A stretch of DNA of 35,035 bases. It comes from Planctomycetales bacterium. GTDB lineage: Bacteria; Planctomycetota; Planctomycetia; Pirellulales; Pirellulaceae. Shown here one piece after another: positions 15,796 through 24,309 of the stretch. The stretch covers positions 1 to 35,035 of the forward strand of contig JAGQOY010000059.1 of NCBI GenBank assembly GCA_020427005.1. The letters run 5' to 3'. The notes beneath the pieces are model-generated. The model saw only the letters and a list, made by a program, of their open reading frames with translations. It was not told the DNA's origin and did not search any database. Position numbers and translations under genes: made by a program. Positions within the stretch are counted from its first letter, which is position 1. Each line of letters begins with the position of its first letter.

Positions 15796-17022
15796 ATGCA
15801 ACTCGCTCAACTTGATCGCCTGACCTTTTTCAGACACCTCTTTGTCTGCTGCACATTCGTGTTTGTTCCGTCGTGCCTGGTGCCCTCGAGCCTAGGGCAA
15901 GGAGTTGCGACTACTCAGCCATCCGAGAAAGAATCGCCATCAAGTCCAAAGATTGCCACCGTAACACTAACAAATGCCGACGGAAATGAACTCACGGTCT
16001 CCAACCGCATGGCTTCGTGGCAACTTGGCAAGACACTCGCAGTTGCCGTTATTATGAAAGCTCGCGGCGGCGATGAAGAAGAGTACCAGTCCGGGCTTAA
16101 AAACGCATCGCTGATCGCCAGCGCTTTGAAGGTCGAATTGCCAAAACCGCCTCAACTACAAAGCTTATCCGATATTTGGTCCGGGCGAGAATTCATTGCT
16201 GGCAAAGAAGATTCCGTTTCTGCGAGATTGAACAGCAAACAATCGAGCGATTGCAGCGCACTTTGCCGACTTTCAGCGGATATCTTCTTCTCTGGACTAC
16301 TTTACGATCCGTCCGAACAACCAAATGCACCCGACGACCTCCAGGCAGGTATCAACCGGATGCTCGTGCAAAATCTCAAAATCAACTTCGTCAATTCAGA
16401 ATTTGCCAATGCCAACAATCCCCTGCAAGCAATTCTGCCACTCATCGAACTCATCGAGAACAACAAGCAGAGTGATTCCAAAGTCAATCTAGCTGCCCTG
16501 AATGCCTTGCAAGGGCTTCTCGCCGAAGAATTTGAGGCTGCAGCAGCTTCCGCTTCAGAATCTCCGACTGCCCCGCTTGCAGCCAACCCGCTTGACGCTG
16601 AAGCCAAAAAAGTAGCACAACGATTCCTCAGTGAGCGCGAAAAGGCCCGCGAGCTGACGCTAGACCTTAAGCCGACTCGCGAAGCCTGCAACAAACTACT
16701 AAAGGAAGACGTTGCCGACGAGGTGTTCAAATTTTACGACGAGCAATACGGTAGTTCTGAGATGGTAATCGCACCGTCGCACGAACATCAGGACGTAATA
16801 CTTCTAGGAGTTCCATCGGACGATCTCATCGCCGGAACAAAGGCAGCTCGCCAATTTCCAGGAGGTTATCAGGCGGTTGGCCCTCACTTGCAATCGGGCC
16901 ATCGGATCTATCAATTCAGCTTCGTTCGTCCGGGCGAAGAGCTCGGCCTGCGTTTTGATGGACTCGTAAAAATCGACGGCCACTGGTATCTCTTCCCCAA
17001 ACTTTGGCGAGCAGTAAAGTAG
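15796..17022 (+). CDS. Exported protein of unknown function
   Basis: 408 residues from the ATG at 15796, which is preceded by GGGAAA and places the signal peptide (LFVCCTFVFVPSCLVPSSLGQG) close to the N-terminus; an ATG at 15754 would add 14 residues. The mature protein is mostly helical with an alanine-rich, acidic middle (about residues 240-290) and ends with VKIDGHWYLFPKLWRAVK, which resembles the end of NTF2-like domains often found in exported planctomycete proteins. The middle part LDLKPTREACNKLLKEDVADEVFKFYD supports that reading weakly. No catalytic motif is visible. Confidence 0.75.
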   Translation: MQLAQLDRLTFFRHLFVCCTFVFVPSCLVPSSLGQGVATTQPSEKESPSSPKIATVTLTNADGNELTVSNRMASWQLGKTLAVAVIMKARGGDEEEYQSGLKNASLIASALKVELPKPPQLQSLSDIWSGREFIAGKEDSVSARLNSKQSSDCSALCRLSADIFFSGLLYDPSEQPNAPDDLQAGINRMLVQNLKINFVNSEFANANNPLQAILPLIELIENNKQSDSKVNLAALNALQGLLAEEFEAAAASASESPTAPLAANPLDAEAKKVAQRFLSEREKARELTLDLKPTREACNKLLKEDVADEVFKFYDEQYGSSEMVIAPSHEHQDVILLGVPSDDLIAGTKAARQFPGGYQAVGPHLQSGHRIYQFSFVRPGEELGLRFDGLVKIDGHWYLFPKLWRAVK

Positions 17023-17187
17023 CGAATCACCGAACCAACCAACGCCTAGACACGCGTTGTTTCTTTTGCATCCGCACTACATTCAAGCGTAACACTCACT
17101 CCCGTGGGCTCAAAGAAGGTTAGCCCGAGGGTATTGCAAACGAAGTGATCAATGTTGTTAGCAACTTTCCTTCCCACTGGGCCAGCA

Positions 17188-17220
17188 GGGGAGGGGAATG
17201 CAACGAGCCGTTGGGGCGCA
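17188..17220. repeat. GGGGAGGGG-type repeat, copy A
   Basis: GGGGAGGGGAATGCAACGAG continues into CCGTTGGGG. It matches copy B at 17367-17393 apart from a few changes. Confidence 0.55.
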
Positions 17221-17344
17221 CGCGATATGAGACGCATCAAGGTTCGCGTTTATATTCTAGATAGACTGCCTAAACTAACCCGATGATTGTAGAGCCTACA
17301 AGTGCTTGCTAGCAGTTACACCCCCAAAGGGTGGCTTGTGAACC

Positions 17345-17400
17345 TACCTCCCCGCTGGGGACGATGGGGAGGGGAGTGAAACGAGCCGGTGGGTTCGTGC
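17345..17400. repeat. GGGGAGGGG-type repeat, copy B, with a CCCC/GGGG hairpin
   Basis: GGGGAGGGGAGTGAAACGAG then CCGGTGGG, related to copy A about 180 bases upstream. Just left of it CTCCCCGCTGGGG can form a short hairpin, and CTCCCC can also pair with GGGGAG at 17367. Confidence 0.55.
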
Positions 17401-17622
17401 GGCTTCTTCAGTCATTTCTGATTGTTGCAAGTATACGGCTTGCGAGGCGAACAAAACAAATCTTGTCGCCGGCTAAGTGGTCTGAATCTGGCTGAAAAAA
17501 TACTGGCAGAAGCGGCCTTGGATAATTGGCTTGACATTGTTTCAAGAAATGAAATAATCTATCATCCGGATGAACGGATATATTCGATTTGGGCAACCAA
17601 GCACCCTTGTTTCCTAGTTGCA

Positions 17623-18576
17623 ATGGTCCTAACTGACTCACTGGAATGGCTACAGACTTTGGCGGATGTCACCCGGGTGCGTCTGCTGCGATTGCTTGAG
17701 CTGGAGGAATTGTCTGTCTCGGAGTTGTGCTCGGTTGTGCAATCACCTCAGAGTACGGTCAGCCGGCATTTGAAAGTGCTGGCCGAAGATCATTGGGTAG
17801 CAAGTAGACGTGATGGTACGGCTCATCGTTATCGCGTCGAGTTGGATAAGTGGCCAACATCCCGCCAGGGACTTTGGCAGTGGGTGAAGGAACAGTCGGA
17901 AACCCACGCCACGCTGCTTGATCAGCAACGCCTGGCCCGAGTGCTTGCCGAGCGTTCTCGCAGTGAGGCGTTTTTTACTTCGACGGCAGAGCAGTGGGAT
18001 CGTTTGAGGGTCGAACTGTTTGGTTATCAACTTGACGCATTCGCGGTCGCAGGCACGTTGGATAGTCGATGGGTAGTAGGTGAACTAGGTTGTGGTTCGG
18101 GCGCGCTGTGCCATTTGCTATCTCCTTTCGTGCATGAAGTTATTGGTATCGATTCTTCGGCTGCGATGGTTGGTGCAGCGACACAACGACTACACGGCGT
18201 ATGCAATGTGCGAATTGTAAAGGCAGCGCTTGAAGAGGTGCCTTTATCGGATAATGTTTTTGATGTGGCCTGGCTGGTACTCGTATTACCATATGTCGAT
18301 GATCCGGTGTCTGTGTTGCGTGAAGCCGGGCGGCTGATAAGACCGGGGGCATCATTGATAATTGCGGATCTACTCCCACATGATCGGGAGAACTACCGAA
18401 GTGAGATGGGGCATGTTCGACTTGGCGTAGATGCTCCGCAATTAAACAGCTGGCTTAGTGAAAGTGGCCTTGTTGTGGCCAAGTACCTAACCTTGCCGCC
18501 TGATCCGCTGGCTAAAGGACCAGCCCTGTTCCAATGCATTGTCAAACGAGCTTGCTCTGCGGAATACAATCGCTGA
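17623..18576 (+). CDS. ArsR-family regulator fused to a SAM-dependent methyltransferase
   Basis: The ATG at 17623 gives 317 residues and starts at the domain. Residues 1-95 form a winged helix of the ArsR type: WLQTLADVTRVRLLRLLE, LSVSELCSVVQSPQSTVSRH (recognition helix), then the wing RRDGTAHRYRVEL. Residues about 140-310 are a class I methyltransferase: motif I VVGELGCGSGALCHLL, acidic VIGIDSSAAMV, and post-motif RLIRPGASLIIADLLPHD. No arsenic-type cysteine pair is seen in the regulator part. It lies about 140 bp upstream of ahcY in the same direction. ArsR regulators called SahR are known to control S-adenosylhomocysteine recycling in Proteobacteria, so a role sensing SAM or SAH is a reasonable inference. 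Confidence 0.85.
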   Translation: MVLTDSLEWLQTLADVTRVRLLRLLELEELSVSELCSVVQSPQSTVSRHLKVLAEDHWVASRRDGTAHRYRVELDKWPTSRQGLWQWVKEQSETHATLLDQQRLARVLAERSRSEAFFTSTAEQWDRLRVELFGYQLDAFAVAGTLDSRWVVGELGCGSGALCHLLSPFVHEVIGIDSSAAMVGAATQRLHGVCNVRIVKAALEEVPLSDNVFDVAWLVLVLPYVDDPVSVLREAGRLIRPGASLIIADLLPHDRENYRSEMGHVRLGVDAPQLNSWLSESGLVVAKYLTLPPDPLAKGPALFQCIVKRACSAEYNR

Positions 18577-18661
18577 GTCCAAGTTATGTTTACTCCGATG
18601 GTGGTGATTCAACACACATTTTGTTCGATTCAAGAATTCAAACCTACTGTTATGATGCAGT

Positions 18662-18693
18662 GCGTCATCGATATGGCCTAGCGGCATCGTGAT
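18662..18693 (+). promoter_or_regulatory. Candidate operator direct repeat upstream of ahcY
   Basis: GCGTCATCGATAT (18662-18674) and GCGGCATCGTGAT (18681-18693) agree at 10 of 13 positions and are 19 bases apart, close to two helical turns. They lie between the regulator stop and the ahcY ribosome site. Assignment as an operator is inference. Confidence 0.35.
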
Positions 18694-18704
18694 TTTCGAT
18701 TTTT

Positions 18705-18710
18705 AAGGAG
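18705..18710 (+). promoter_or_regulatory. ahcY ribosome binding site
   Basis: AAGGAG eight bases before the ATG at 18719. It fixes the start and excludes a GTG at 18710, which overlaps the site itself. Confidence 0.8.
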
Positions 18711-18718
18711 TGTTTACC

Positions 18719-20248
18719 ATGAGTGCTGTTGCAAGTCCTAAAAATGCGAGTGCAGATCGCTTGCCATTCAAAGTTCGTGCTTTTGATCTCTTAGCAGCTG
18801 GGAAGCGAGAAGAGGCTCAAGTGCTTTTAGATCTCGGCCGTAAAGAAATCATGTTGGCTGAAGACGAAATGCCAGGTCTGATGGTATTGAGACAAAGGCA
18901 TGGCCAGCAAAAACCGCTAGCTGGCGTGAAGATTATGGGATCGTTGCATATGACGGTTCAAACCGCCGTACTAATAGAAACGTTGGTGGATTTGGGGGCC
19001 GATGTACGCTGGGTTAGCTGCAATATCTTCTCAACCCAGGACAGTGCTGCTGTGGCCGTAGTGGTTGGCCGAGATGGCGACTTAGATAACCCACAAGGCA
19101 CTCCAGTTTTTGCATGGAAAGGCGAAACCTTGCCTGAGTATTGGTGGTGCACGAACGAAGCGTTGGTGTGGCCCGATGGTTCCGGCCCCGACATGATCGT
19201 CGATGATGGCGGTGACGCGACATTGCTGATTCACAAGGGTGTTGAGTATGAAGCGGCCGGCCGAGTGCCCGAATTTGATCCCGAAAACGAGCCAGAAGAA
19301 TGGGGCGTAATCCTAGAGCTATTGCGTGACGAACTGGAAAACAATCCTGGCAAATGGACGACTATGGCCAAATCGATCCGAGGTGTAAGCGAAGAAACCA
19401 CTACGGGTGTGGCGAGGCTTTATGAAATGGAAAAGGCAGGAACGCTCTTGTTCCCAGCCATTAACGTCAACGACTCCGTAACCAAATCCAAATTCGACAA
19501 CATTTATGGTTGTCGACATTCTTTAATCGACGGTATCAACCGTGCTTCGGATGTCATGATGGGTGGCAAAGTAGCGGTTGTATGTGGATTTGGCGAAGTG
19601 GGCAAAGGCAGCTGCCAGTCGCTTCGCGGACAAGGCTGCCGGGTCATCGTGACAGAAATCGATCCCATCTGTGCATTACAAGCTGCCATGGAAGGTTACG
19701 AAGTCAAAACTCTTGACGACGTCGTCGAGTTCGCGGATATCTTTGTTACGACCACAGGCAACAAAGATATTATTACTGTTGATCACATGAAGCGCATGAA
19801 GGACAAGGCCATCATTGGCAACATTGGTCACTTCGATAACGAAATCGATATGGCCGGACTTTACAAGCTACAGAAGGCGGGCAAGGCTGAGCGACTAAAT
19901 ATCAAACCTCAGTACGATCAATTTCGATTTGCTGAAACAGGTCGCAGCGTATTGGTACTTGCCGAAGGTCGGCTCCTCAATCTGGGCTGTGCTACAGGCC
20001 ACCCAAGTTTTGTGATGAGTGCTAGTTTCACCAATCAGACATTGGCTCAACTCGAATTGTGGTCCAAACGCGAAACTGGTGAATATGAGAATCGTGTTTA
20101 CGTATTACCTAAGCACTTGGATGAAGAAGTCGCGCGTCTGCATTTGGAAAAGCTGGGTGTCAAACTAACCAAGCTTACTCAGAGTCAAGCTGACTACCTA
20201 GGCATACCTGTCGAAGGGCCATACAAGCCCGAACACTACCGGTACTAA
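18719..20248 (+). CDS. ahcY: Adenosylhomocysteinase (S-adenosyl-L-homocysteine hydrolase)
   Basis: Splits S-adenosylhomocysteine into adenosine and homocysteine with bound NAD+, removing the inhibitor left by SAM-dependent methylation; cytoplasmic. 509 residues. Visible features: GSLHMTVQTAVLIETLVDLG and VRWVSCNIFSTQDSAA at the N-terminus, WWCTNEAL, DDGGDATLLIHKG, INVNDSVTKSKFDNIYGCR (active-site Lys and Asp region), the Rossmann motif GFGEVGKG near residue 290, NIGHFDNEIDM, and the conserved C-terminal PYKPEHYRY that reaches the NAD of the neighbouring subunit. It carries the roughly 40-residue insertion after LIHKG seen in many bacterial and eukaryotic-like forms. Preceded by the ArsR-methyltransferase gene, a likely regulator. 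Confidence 0.98.
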   Translation: MSAVASPKNASADRLPFKVRAFDLLAAGKREEAQVLLDLGRKEIMLAEDEMPGLMVLRQRHGQQKPLAGVKIMGSLHMTVQTAVLIETLVDLGADVRWVSCNIFSTQDSAAVAVVVGRDGDLDNPQGTPVFAWKGETLPEYWWCTNEALVWPDGSGPDMIVDDGGDATLLIHKGVEYEAAGRVPEFDPENEPEEWGVILELLRDELENNPGKWTTMAKSIRGVSEETTTGVARLYEMEKAGTLLFPAINVNDSVTKSKFDNIYGCRHSLIDGINRASDVMMGGKVAVVCGFGEVGKGSCQSLRGQGCRVIVTEIDPICALQAAMEGYEVKTLDDVVEFADIFVTTTGNKDIITVDHMKRMKDKAIIGNIGHFDNEIDMAGLYKLQKAGKAERLNIKPQYDQFRFAETGRSVLVLAEGRLLNLGCATGHPSFVMSASFTNQTLAQLELWSKRETGEYENRVYVLPKHLDEEVARLHLEKLGVKLTKLTQSQADYLGIPVEGPYKPEHYRY

Positions 20249-20572
20249 GTACGATTGCAGTTGTCCCGCGCACTTACTGCGAGGCTAATCAGCAAATCCC
20301 GCGACCATATCAATGAAATTGTGCGAACGCACGGTGAATACTGTGCGTTCGTGCATTTAGGTGATGGCGAGGTTAGTTCTTACAAGAAGTTCTTTCCGCT
20401 TAGGGATGTGCCTCGATTTATTTCTGCTAGGCGAGTTCACGGGACCTTACTGGAGATGTGTCCAATGATTACTTTTTGATCCATGGTTTTGCGTTGAACG
20501 CATATTATAGTTTTTGCGACTAGCACAATCGTTTACTTCCAAGCCCCAATACTACTGACTCCAGCCAAGCAT
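20249..20572. other. Gene-free region between ahcY and leuS
   Basis: 324 bases. A 74-codon open frame from a TTG at 20255 has no recognisable content or start signal and is not called. The clear structure is the hairpin listed next. Confidence 0.5.
20324..20351. other. Inverted repeat downstream of ahcY
   Basis: CGAACGCAC and GTGCGTTCG form a perfect 9-bp stem with a 10-base loop, about 75 bases after the ahcY stop. No T-run follows, so it is not a standard intrinsic terminator; it could protect the mRNA end. Confidence 0.5.
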
Positions 20573-23410
20573 ATGCCTCGTTATAACCCTGCCGAAATCG
20601 AGCCCAAGTGGCAACAATACTGGGAACTGAATCAAACGTTCAAGACGCCAATTCGTCCTAAGTCGGAAAAGGTCTATGCGCTCGACATGTTTCCTTATCC
20701 CAGTGGTGCGGGCTTGCATGTTGGCCATCCCGAAGGCTACACGGCTACGGATATTATGTGTCGCTTCTGGAGAATGCGAGGCAAAAGCGTTCTGCATCCT
20801 ATGGGATTTGATGCGTTTGGTTTGCCGGCAGAAGAGCATGCGATCAAGACCAACACTCCGCCTCGAGTCTCGACTGAGAAAAATATTGCCGAGTTTACGC
20901 GGCAATTGAAGATGCTGGGATTCAGCTATGACTGGAGTCGGGTATTAGCAACGACTGACGTCGAGTACTTTCGCTGGACGCAGTGGATTTTTCTGGTACT
21001 GTTCGACACGTGGTTTGATGAAGACCAAAATCGAGGACGTCCGATCGCGGAACTTCCCATTCCGCCTGACGTCACGGCTCAAGGTGGTCTCGCGGAAAGT
21101 GAATATCGCGATGCACACCGTTTAGCTTATCAGGGAGAGGCTCTAGTCAACTGGTGTCCGGCCTTGGGCACTGTGCTAGCGAATGAGGAAGTGATTGACG
21201 GAAAGAGCGAACGGGGGAACCATCCGGTCCAACGCATACCGCTGCGTCAATGGATGCTGCGGATAACAGCGTATGCAGATCGATTACTTGGTGATCTGGA
21301 GCATCTCGATTGGTCGCCTGGAATCAAGAAGCTACAGGCCGAATGGATCGGCCGAAGCACTGGGGCAGAAGTCGATTTCTTTTTGGGTAGCGAAGAAGAA
21401 TTCGCTTCGTGGAAGGCCAGTCGCAGCACAACCGGATTTCCAAAGTTGATTCCTCAAGACGTGTTGCGAGTTTACACGACTCGACCAGACACTCTATTTG
21501 GCGCTACCTACATGGTCATCGCTCCGGAGCATCCACTTGTTCAGGCGTTAACAAAGGATACTCAACGTGAAAGTGTCGAGGCATATTGCCAGGCTGCATC
21601 CTACAAGAGTGATCGTGAACGAACAGAGGGAGATACCAAGAAGAAGTCCGGAGTCTTTACTGGCGCTCATGCCATCAATCCCACGACGGGCCGTCCTATC
21701 CCCATTTGGATTGCCGACTACGTTCTGGCCAGTTATGGCACGGGAGCCATTATGGCAGTGCCGGCCCACGACGATCGGGACTTTGAATTTGCAGTGCAAT
21801 ATGGATTGCCTGTAAACGCAGTTGTAGATCCAGGAACATCCTCAGCTTGCGATCGGGAGGCTGTTTTAGCCGGTAAAGCCTGCTTTGTGGGTACTGGAAC
21901 CGCAATCAACTCGGGTTGTTTCGACGGGCAGTCAACTGAACAAGTTAAGGCCGCTATGACTGCCCAACTGTCGGATTCTGGACAAGGGAAAGAAGCGGTT
22001 AACTATAAACTCCGGGATTGGCTATTTAGTCGTCAGAGATTTTGGGGTGAGCCATTCCCCATTCTGCATGAACTTGGCGAGGACGGCCGTCCAACTGGAG
22101 TCGTTAGGGCTGTCGATGTTAGTGATTTGCCAGTTGATTTGCCCCACCTGGATGACTACCAACCTCATGGCAAACCAGAGCCTCCACTAGGCAAATCACC
22201 TCATGATTGGTTGTATGTCGAGATAGATGGCAAGCGGTTTCGCCGCGAAACCAACACGATGCCGCAATGGGCGGGCTCTTGCTGGTATTATTTGCGGTTC
22301 ATTGATCCACGAAACAATTCTGCATTCTGTGATCCGGAACTAGAAAAGGCATGGATGCCTGTGGATCTGTACGTAGGAGGTGCAGAACATGCCGTATTGC
22401 ACCTGTTGTATGCGAGGTTCTGGCACAAGGTGTTGTATGATCGTGGTCATGTCTCCACTGTCGAGCCGTTCCAGAAACTCGTGAACCAGGGAATGATACT
22501 AGGAGAGGTTGAGTACACAGGCTATCAGGTGAATGGGCAGTGGATCAGCACGGTGGATCTCGAGAAAGATGAACTAGGGCAGTTGGTTTGCAAGGCTACG
22601 GGTGCGATGGCACAGGCGGTCGTACTTGGTGAATCGGAGGTAACGAAAAAAGGGGATGGATTCGTCTTATCTGCTGAACAAGAAGTACGAGTTGACTCAC
22701 GTGCACATAAAATGTCGAAGAGCCGAGGAAATGTTGTCAATCCGGATGAAATCGTACGAGAGTACGGTGCTGATTCCCTGCGACTCTATGAAATGTTCAT
22801 GGGACCTTTAGAAGCCACCAAGCCCTGGAGTATGTCCGGTGTCAGCGGAGTTCGCAACTTCTTGGATCGTGTTTGGCGGATGTATGTCGATTATCGCGAT
22901 GACGATCTCAGGTTGCTCGATGCAATCGTTGACCAATCGCCAACTGCGGAGCAGAATCAGGTCCTACACCGGACAATCGCTGCAGTCACCCATGATATTG
23001 AGGCGATGAGCTTCAACACTGCCATTGCTCGAATGATGGAGTTTGCAAACTTTTTCACTAAAGAACAGACGCGTCCGCGGGCGGCAATGTCACCGTTTGT
23101 ATTGTTATTGGCTCCCTTTGCACCCCACTTAGCCGAAGAGCTATGGTCTCTGCTCGGAAACACAGACTCATTGGCCTACGAGCCATGGCCAAAATACGAT
23201 GAAGCGGCAACGAAGAGTGCAGAGATAGAAATCCCCATCCAAATCAATGGTAAAGTCCGTGGACGCTTGACAGTACCAGCCGAATGCGACCAGGCGAGCC
23301 TAGAAACGCTGGCTCTAGCTGACCCCAAGACGGCCGAATTGTTGGCGGGAAAACAGGTAATAAAGACTATCGTGGTTCCAGGCCGATTAGTTTCATTTGT
23401 AGTCAAATAG
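20573..23410 (+). CDS. leuS: Leucyl-tRNA synthetase
   Basis: Class I synthetase that charges tRNA-Leu; cytoplasmic. 945 residues, somewhat longer than the usual 860. HVGH at residues 49-52 is the HIGH motif (in YPSGAGLHVGHPEGYTATD) and KMSKS lies at about 713-717. The editing domain shows VYTTRPDTLFGATYMVIAPEH and IWIADYVLASYGTGAIMAVP with the conserved threonine-rich and GTGA elements, and DDRDFEFA with the key Asp. MNCW-type tRNA-recognition parts follow: TMPQWAGSCWYYLRF, LYVGGAEHAVLHLLYARFWHK. A roughly 45-residue segment before the KMSKS loop (GYQVNGQWISTVDLEKDELG) adds length. The C-terminal domain ends IQINGKVRGRLTVP. It leads a run of plus-strand genes. Confidence 0.98.
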   Translation: MPRYNPAEIEPKWQQYWELNQTFKTPIRPKSEKVYALDMFPYPSGAGLHVGHPEGYTATDIMCRFWRMRGKSVLHPMGFDAFGLPAEEHAIKTNTPPRVSTEKNIAEFTRQLKMLGFSYDWSRVLATTDVEYFRWTQWIFLVLFDTWFDEDQNRGRPIAELPIPPDVTAQGGLAESEYRDAHRLAYQGEALVNWCPALGTVLANEEVIDGKSERGNHPVQRIPLRQWMLRITAYADRLLGDLEHLDWSPGIKKLQAEWIGRSTGAEVDFFLGSEEEFASWKASRSTTGFPKLIPQDVLRVYTTRPDTLFGATYMVIAPEHPLVQALTKDTQRESVEAYCQAASYKSDRERTEGDTKKKSGVFTGAHAINPTTGRPIPIWIADYVLASYGTGAIMAVPAHDDRDFEFAVQYGLPVNAVVDPGTSSACDREAVLAGKACFVGTGTAINSGCFDGQSTEQVKAAMTAQLSDSGQGKEAVNYKLRDWLFSRQRFWGEPFPILHELGEDGRPTGVVRAVDVSDLPVDLPHLDDYQPHGKPEPPLGKSPHDWLYVEIDGKRFRRETNTMPQWAGSCWYYLRFIDPRNNSAFCDPELEKAWMPVDLYVGGAEHAVLHLLYARFWHKVLYDRGHVSTVEPFQKLVNQGMILGEVEYTGYQVNGQWISTVDLEKDELGQLVCKATGAMAQAVVLGESEVTKKGDGFVLSAEQEVRVDSRAHKMSKSRGNVVNPDEIVREYGADSLRLYEMFMGPLEATKPWSMSGVSGVRNFLDRVWRMYVDYRDDDLRLLDAIVDQSPTAEQNQVLHRTIAAVTHDIEAMSFNTAIARMMEFANFFTKEQTRPRAAMSPFVLLLAPFAPHLAEELWSLLGNTDSLAYEPWPKYDEAATKSAEIEIPIQINGKVRGRLTVPAECDQASLETLALADPKTAELLAGKQVIKTIVVPGRLVSFVVK

Positions 23411-23444
23411 ACCTCTCCTCTTCGCGTAGGTGCAGATTGGTATC

Positions 23445-24206
23445 ATGCCTCAAGCAGCCAATTTGAAAGCTGAACTAGGTAAACGGCGGCTACTCGCGCT
23501 GCTATGTACCTACAACGAAGCGGCGAATATCGAGGAAATGATTCGCACGCTCGTCGCGCAACTGCCGACCGCCGATATGTTGGTGGTGGACGATTCGTCT
23601 CCCGATGGCACCGGTCTACTCGTGCAAAAACTTGGCGAGGAATTCCCGCAAGTTAGTCTCCTATCTCGGGATGGTAAACGCGGGTTGGGTACGGCCACTC
23701 GAGCTGGAATGCAGTATGCAATCGAACACAACTACGATTTCTTGCTGAATTTGGACGCGGACCTCAGCCATGACCCTCTTGGTGCTCGCACGCTAGTTGA
23801 ACGCTGTGTTATTCCCGTAATCGGCGAGCAGCCCGTGGACGTAGTCGTAGGGTCACGTTATGTACCTGGAGGGGCTTCACCTGGCCTAAAGTTCCACCGA
23901 CAGGTAATAAGCATCGTACTCAACTGGTACGCCACTCATCTTTTGCGGCTGCCCGTGCGAGATTGCAGTGGATCGTTTCGTTGCTATCGCTTGACAACGC
24001 TGGCCAAAGTGGACTGGAATCGCTTGCAATGTGAGGGATATGGTTTCTTGGAGGAAGTGCTTGTGGCCATACATCGATTGGGAGCTCATATTGAGGAAGT
24101 ACCGATCGTTTTCGGAGCTAGACGCCGTGGCCAAAGCAAGTTGACTTGGCGAGATGCGTTGGGGGTCTTTCGAGTCGTTCATCGCTTGGCATTTCGTCGC
24201 TACTGA
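23445..24206 (+). CDS. Polyprenol-phosphate mannosyltransferase-like GT2 glycosyltransferase
   Basis: 253 residues from the ATG at 23445; a GTG at 23430 would add five. GT-A fold family 2 enzyme close to dolichol/polyprenol-phosphate mannose synthases (DPM1 type), which transfer a hexose from a GDP- or UDP-sugar to a lipid phosphate. Motifs: LLCTYNEAANIEEMI, VVDDSSPDGT, RDGKRGLGTATRAGM, the metal-binding NLDADLSHDP (DAD), VVGSRYVPGG and DCSGSFRCYR. There are no C-terminal membrane segments, so it is the short soluble form. It sits 34 bp after leuS and 103 bp before a sterol-desaturase gene. Sugar donor cannot be told from sequence. Confidence 0.93.
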   Translation: MPQAANLKAELGKRRLLALLCTYNEAANIEEMIRTLVAQLPTADMLVVDDSSPDGTGLLVQKLGEEFPQVSLLSRDGKRGLGTATRAGMQYAIEHNYDFLLNLDADLSHDPLGARTLVERCVIPVIGEQPVDVVVGSRYVPGGASPGLKFHRQVISIVLNWYATHLLRLPVRDCSGSFRCYRLTTLAKVDWNRLQCEGYGFLEEVLVAIHRLGAHIEEVPIVFGARRRGQSKLTWRDALGVFRVVHRLAFRRY

Positions 24207-24215
24207 ACCGAACCT

Positions 24216-24269
24216 CATTTCAGGCGGACTATCCTGTTAAGCAGGAAGAGAATACGCTGCCCTGAAATG
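24216..24269 (+). terminator. Two-tier inverted repeat after the GT2 gene
   Basis: CATTTCAGG (24216-24224) pairs with CCTGAAATG (24261-24269), a 9-bp perfect stem. Inside it TCCTG and CAGGA form a second stem. A weak T-rich stretch follows. It may end the leuS/GT2 transcript or control the next gene; the terminator call is tentative. Confidence 0.4.
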
Positions 24270-24309
24270 TTTATACTTTGGTTAGGCAGGCACAATTCAG
24301 CGAGTTGTT

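Larger units (their letters stand above)
17023..17622. other. Gene-free region with two related GC-rich repeats
   Basis: About 600 bases before the ArsR-methyltransferase gene. An upstream in-frame extension of that gene back to 17422 is open but has no family similarity. The region holds two copies of a GGGGAGGGG-type repeat, listed next. No tRNA or strong terminator seen. Confidence 0.55.

Noticed and set aside
17046..17240. Minus-strand 64-codon ORF in the repeat region
   Set aside because: Consists largely of translated repeat sequence; no signal or domain.
17422..17622. Long N-terminal extension of the ArsR-methyltransferase
   Set aside because: Open frame with no similarity to ArsR proteins; the ATG at 17623 starts precisely at the domain.
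18577..18718. SAH riboswitch upstream of ahcY
   Set aside because: Only 142 bases with no strong long stems; the direct repeat fits a protein operator better.
20255..20479. 74-codon ORF from a TTG between ahcY and leuS
   Set aside because: No ribosome site, no recognisable domain, and the stem at 20324-20351 explains part of it.
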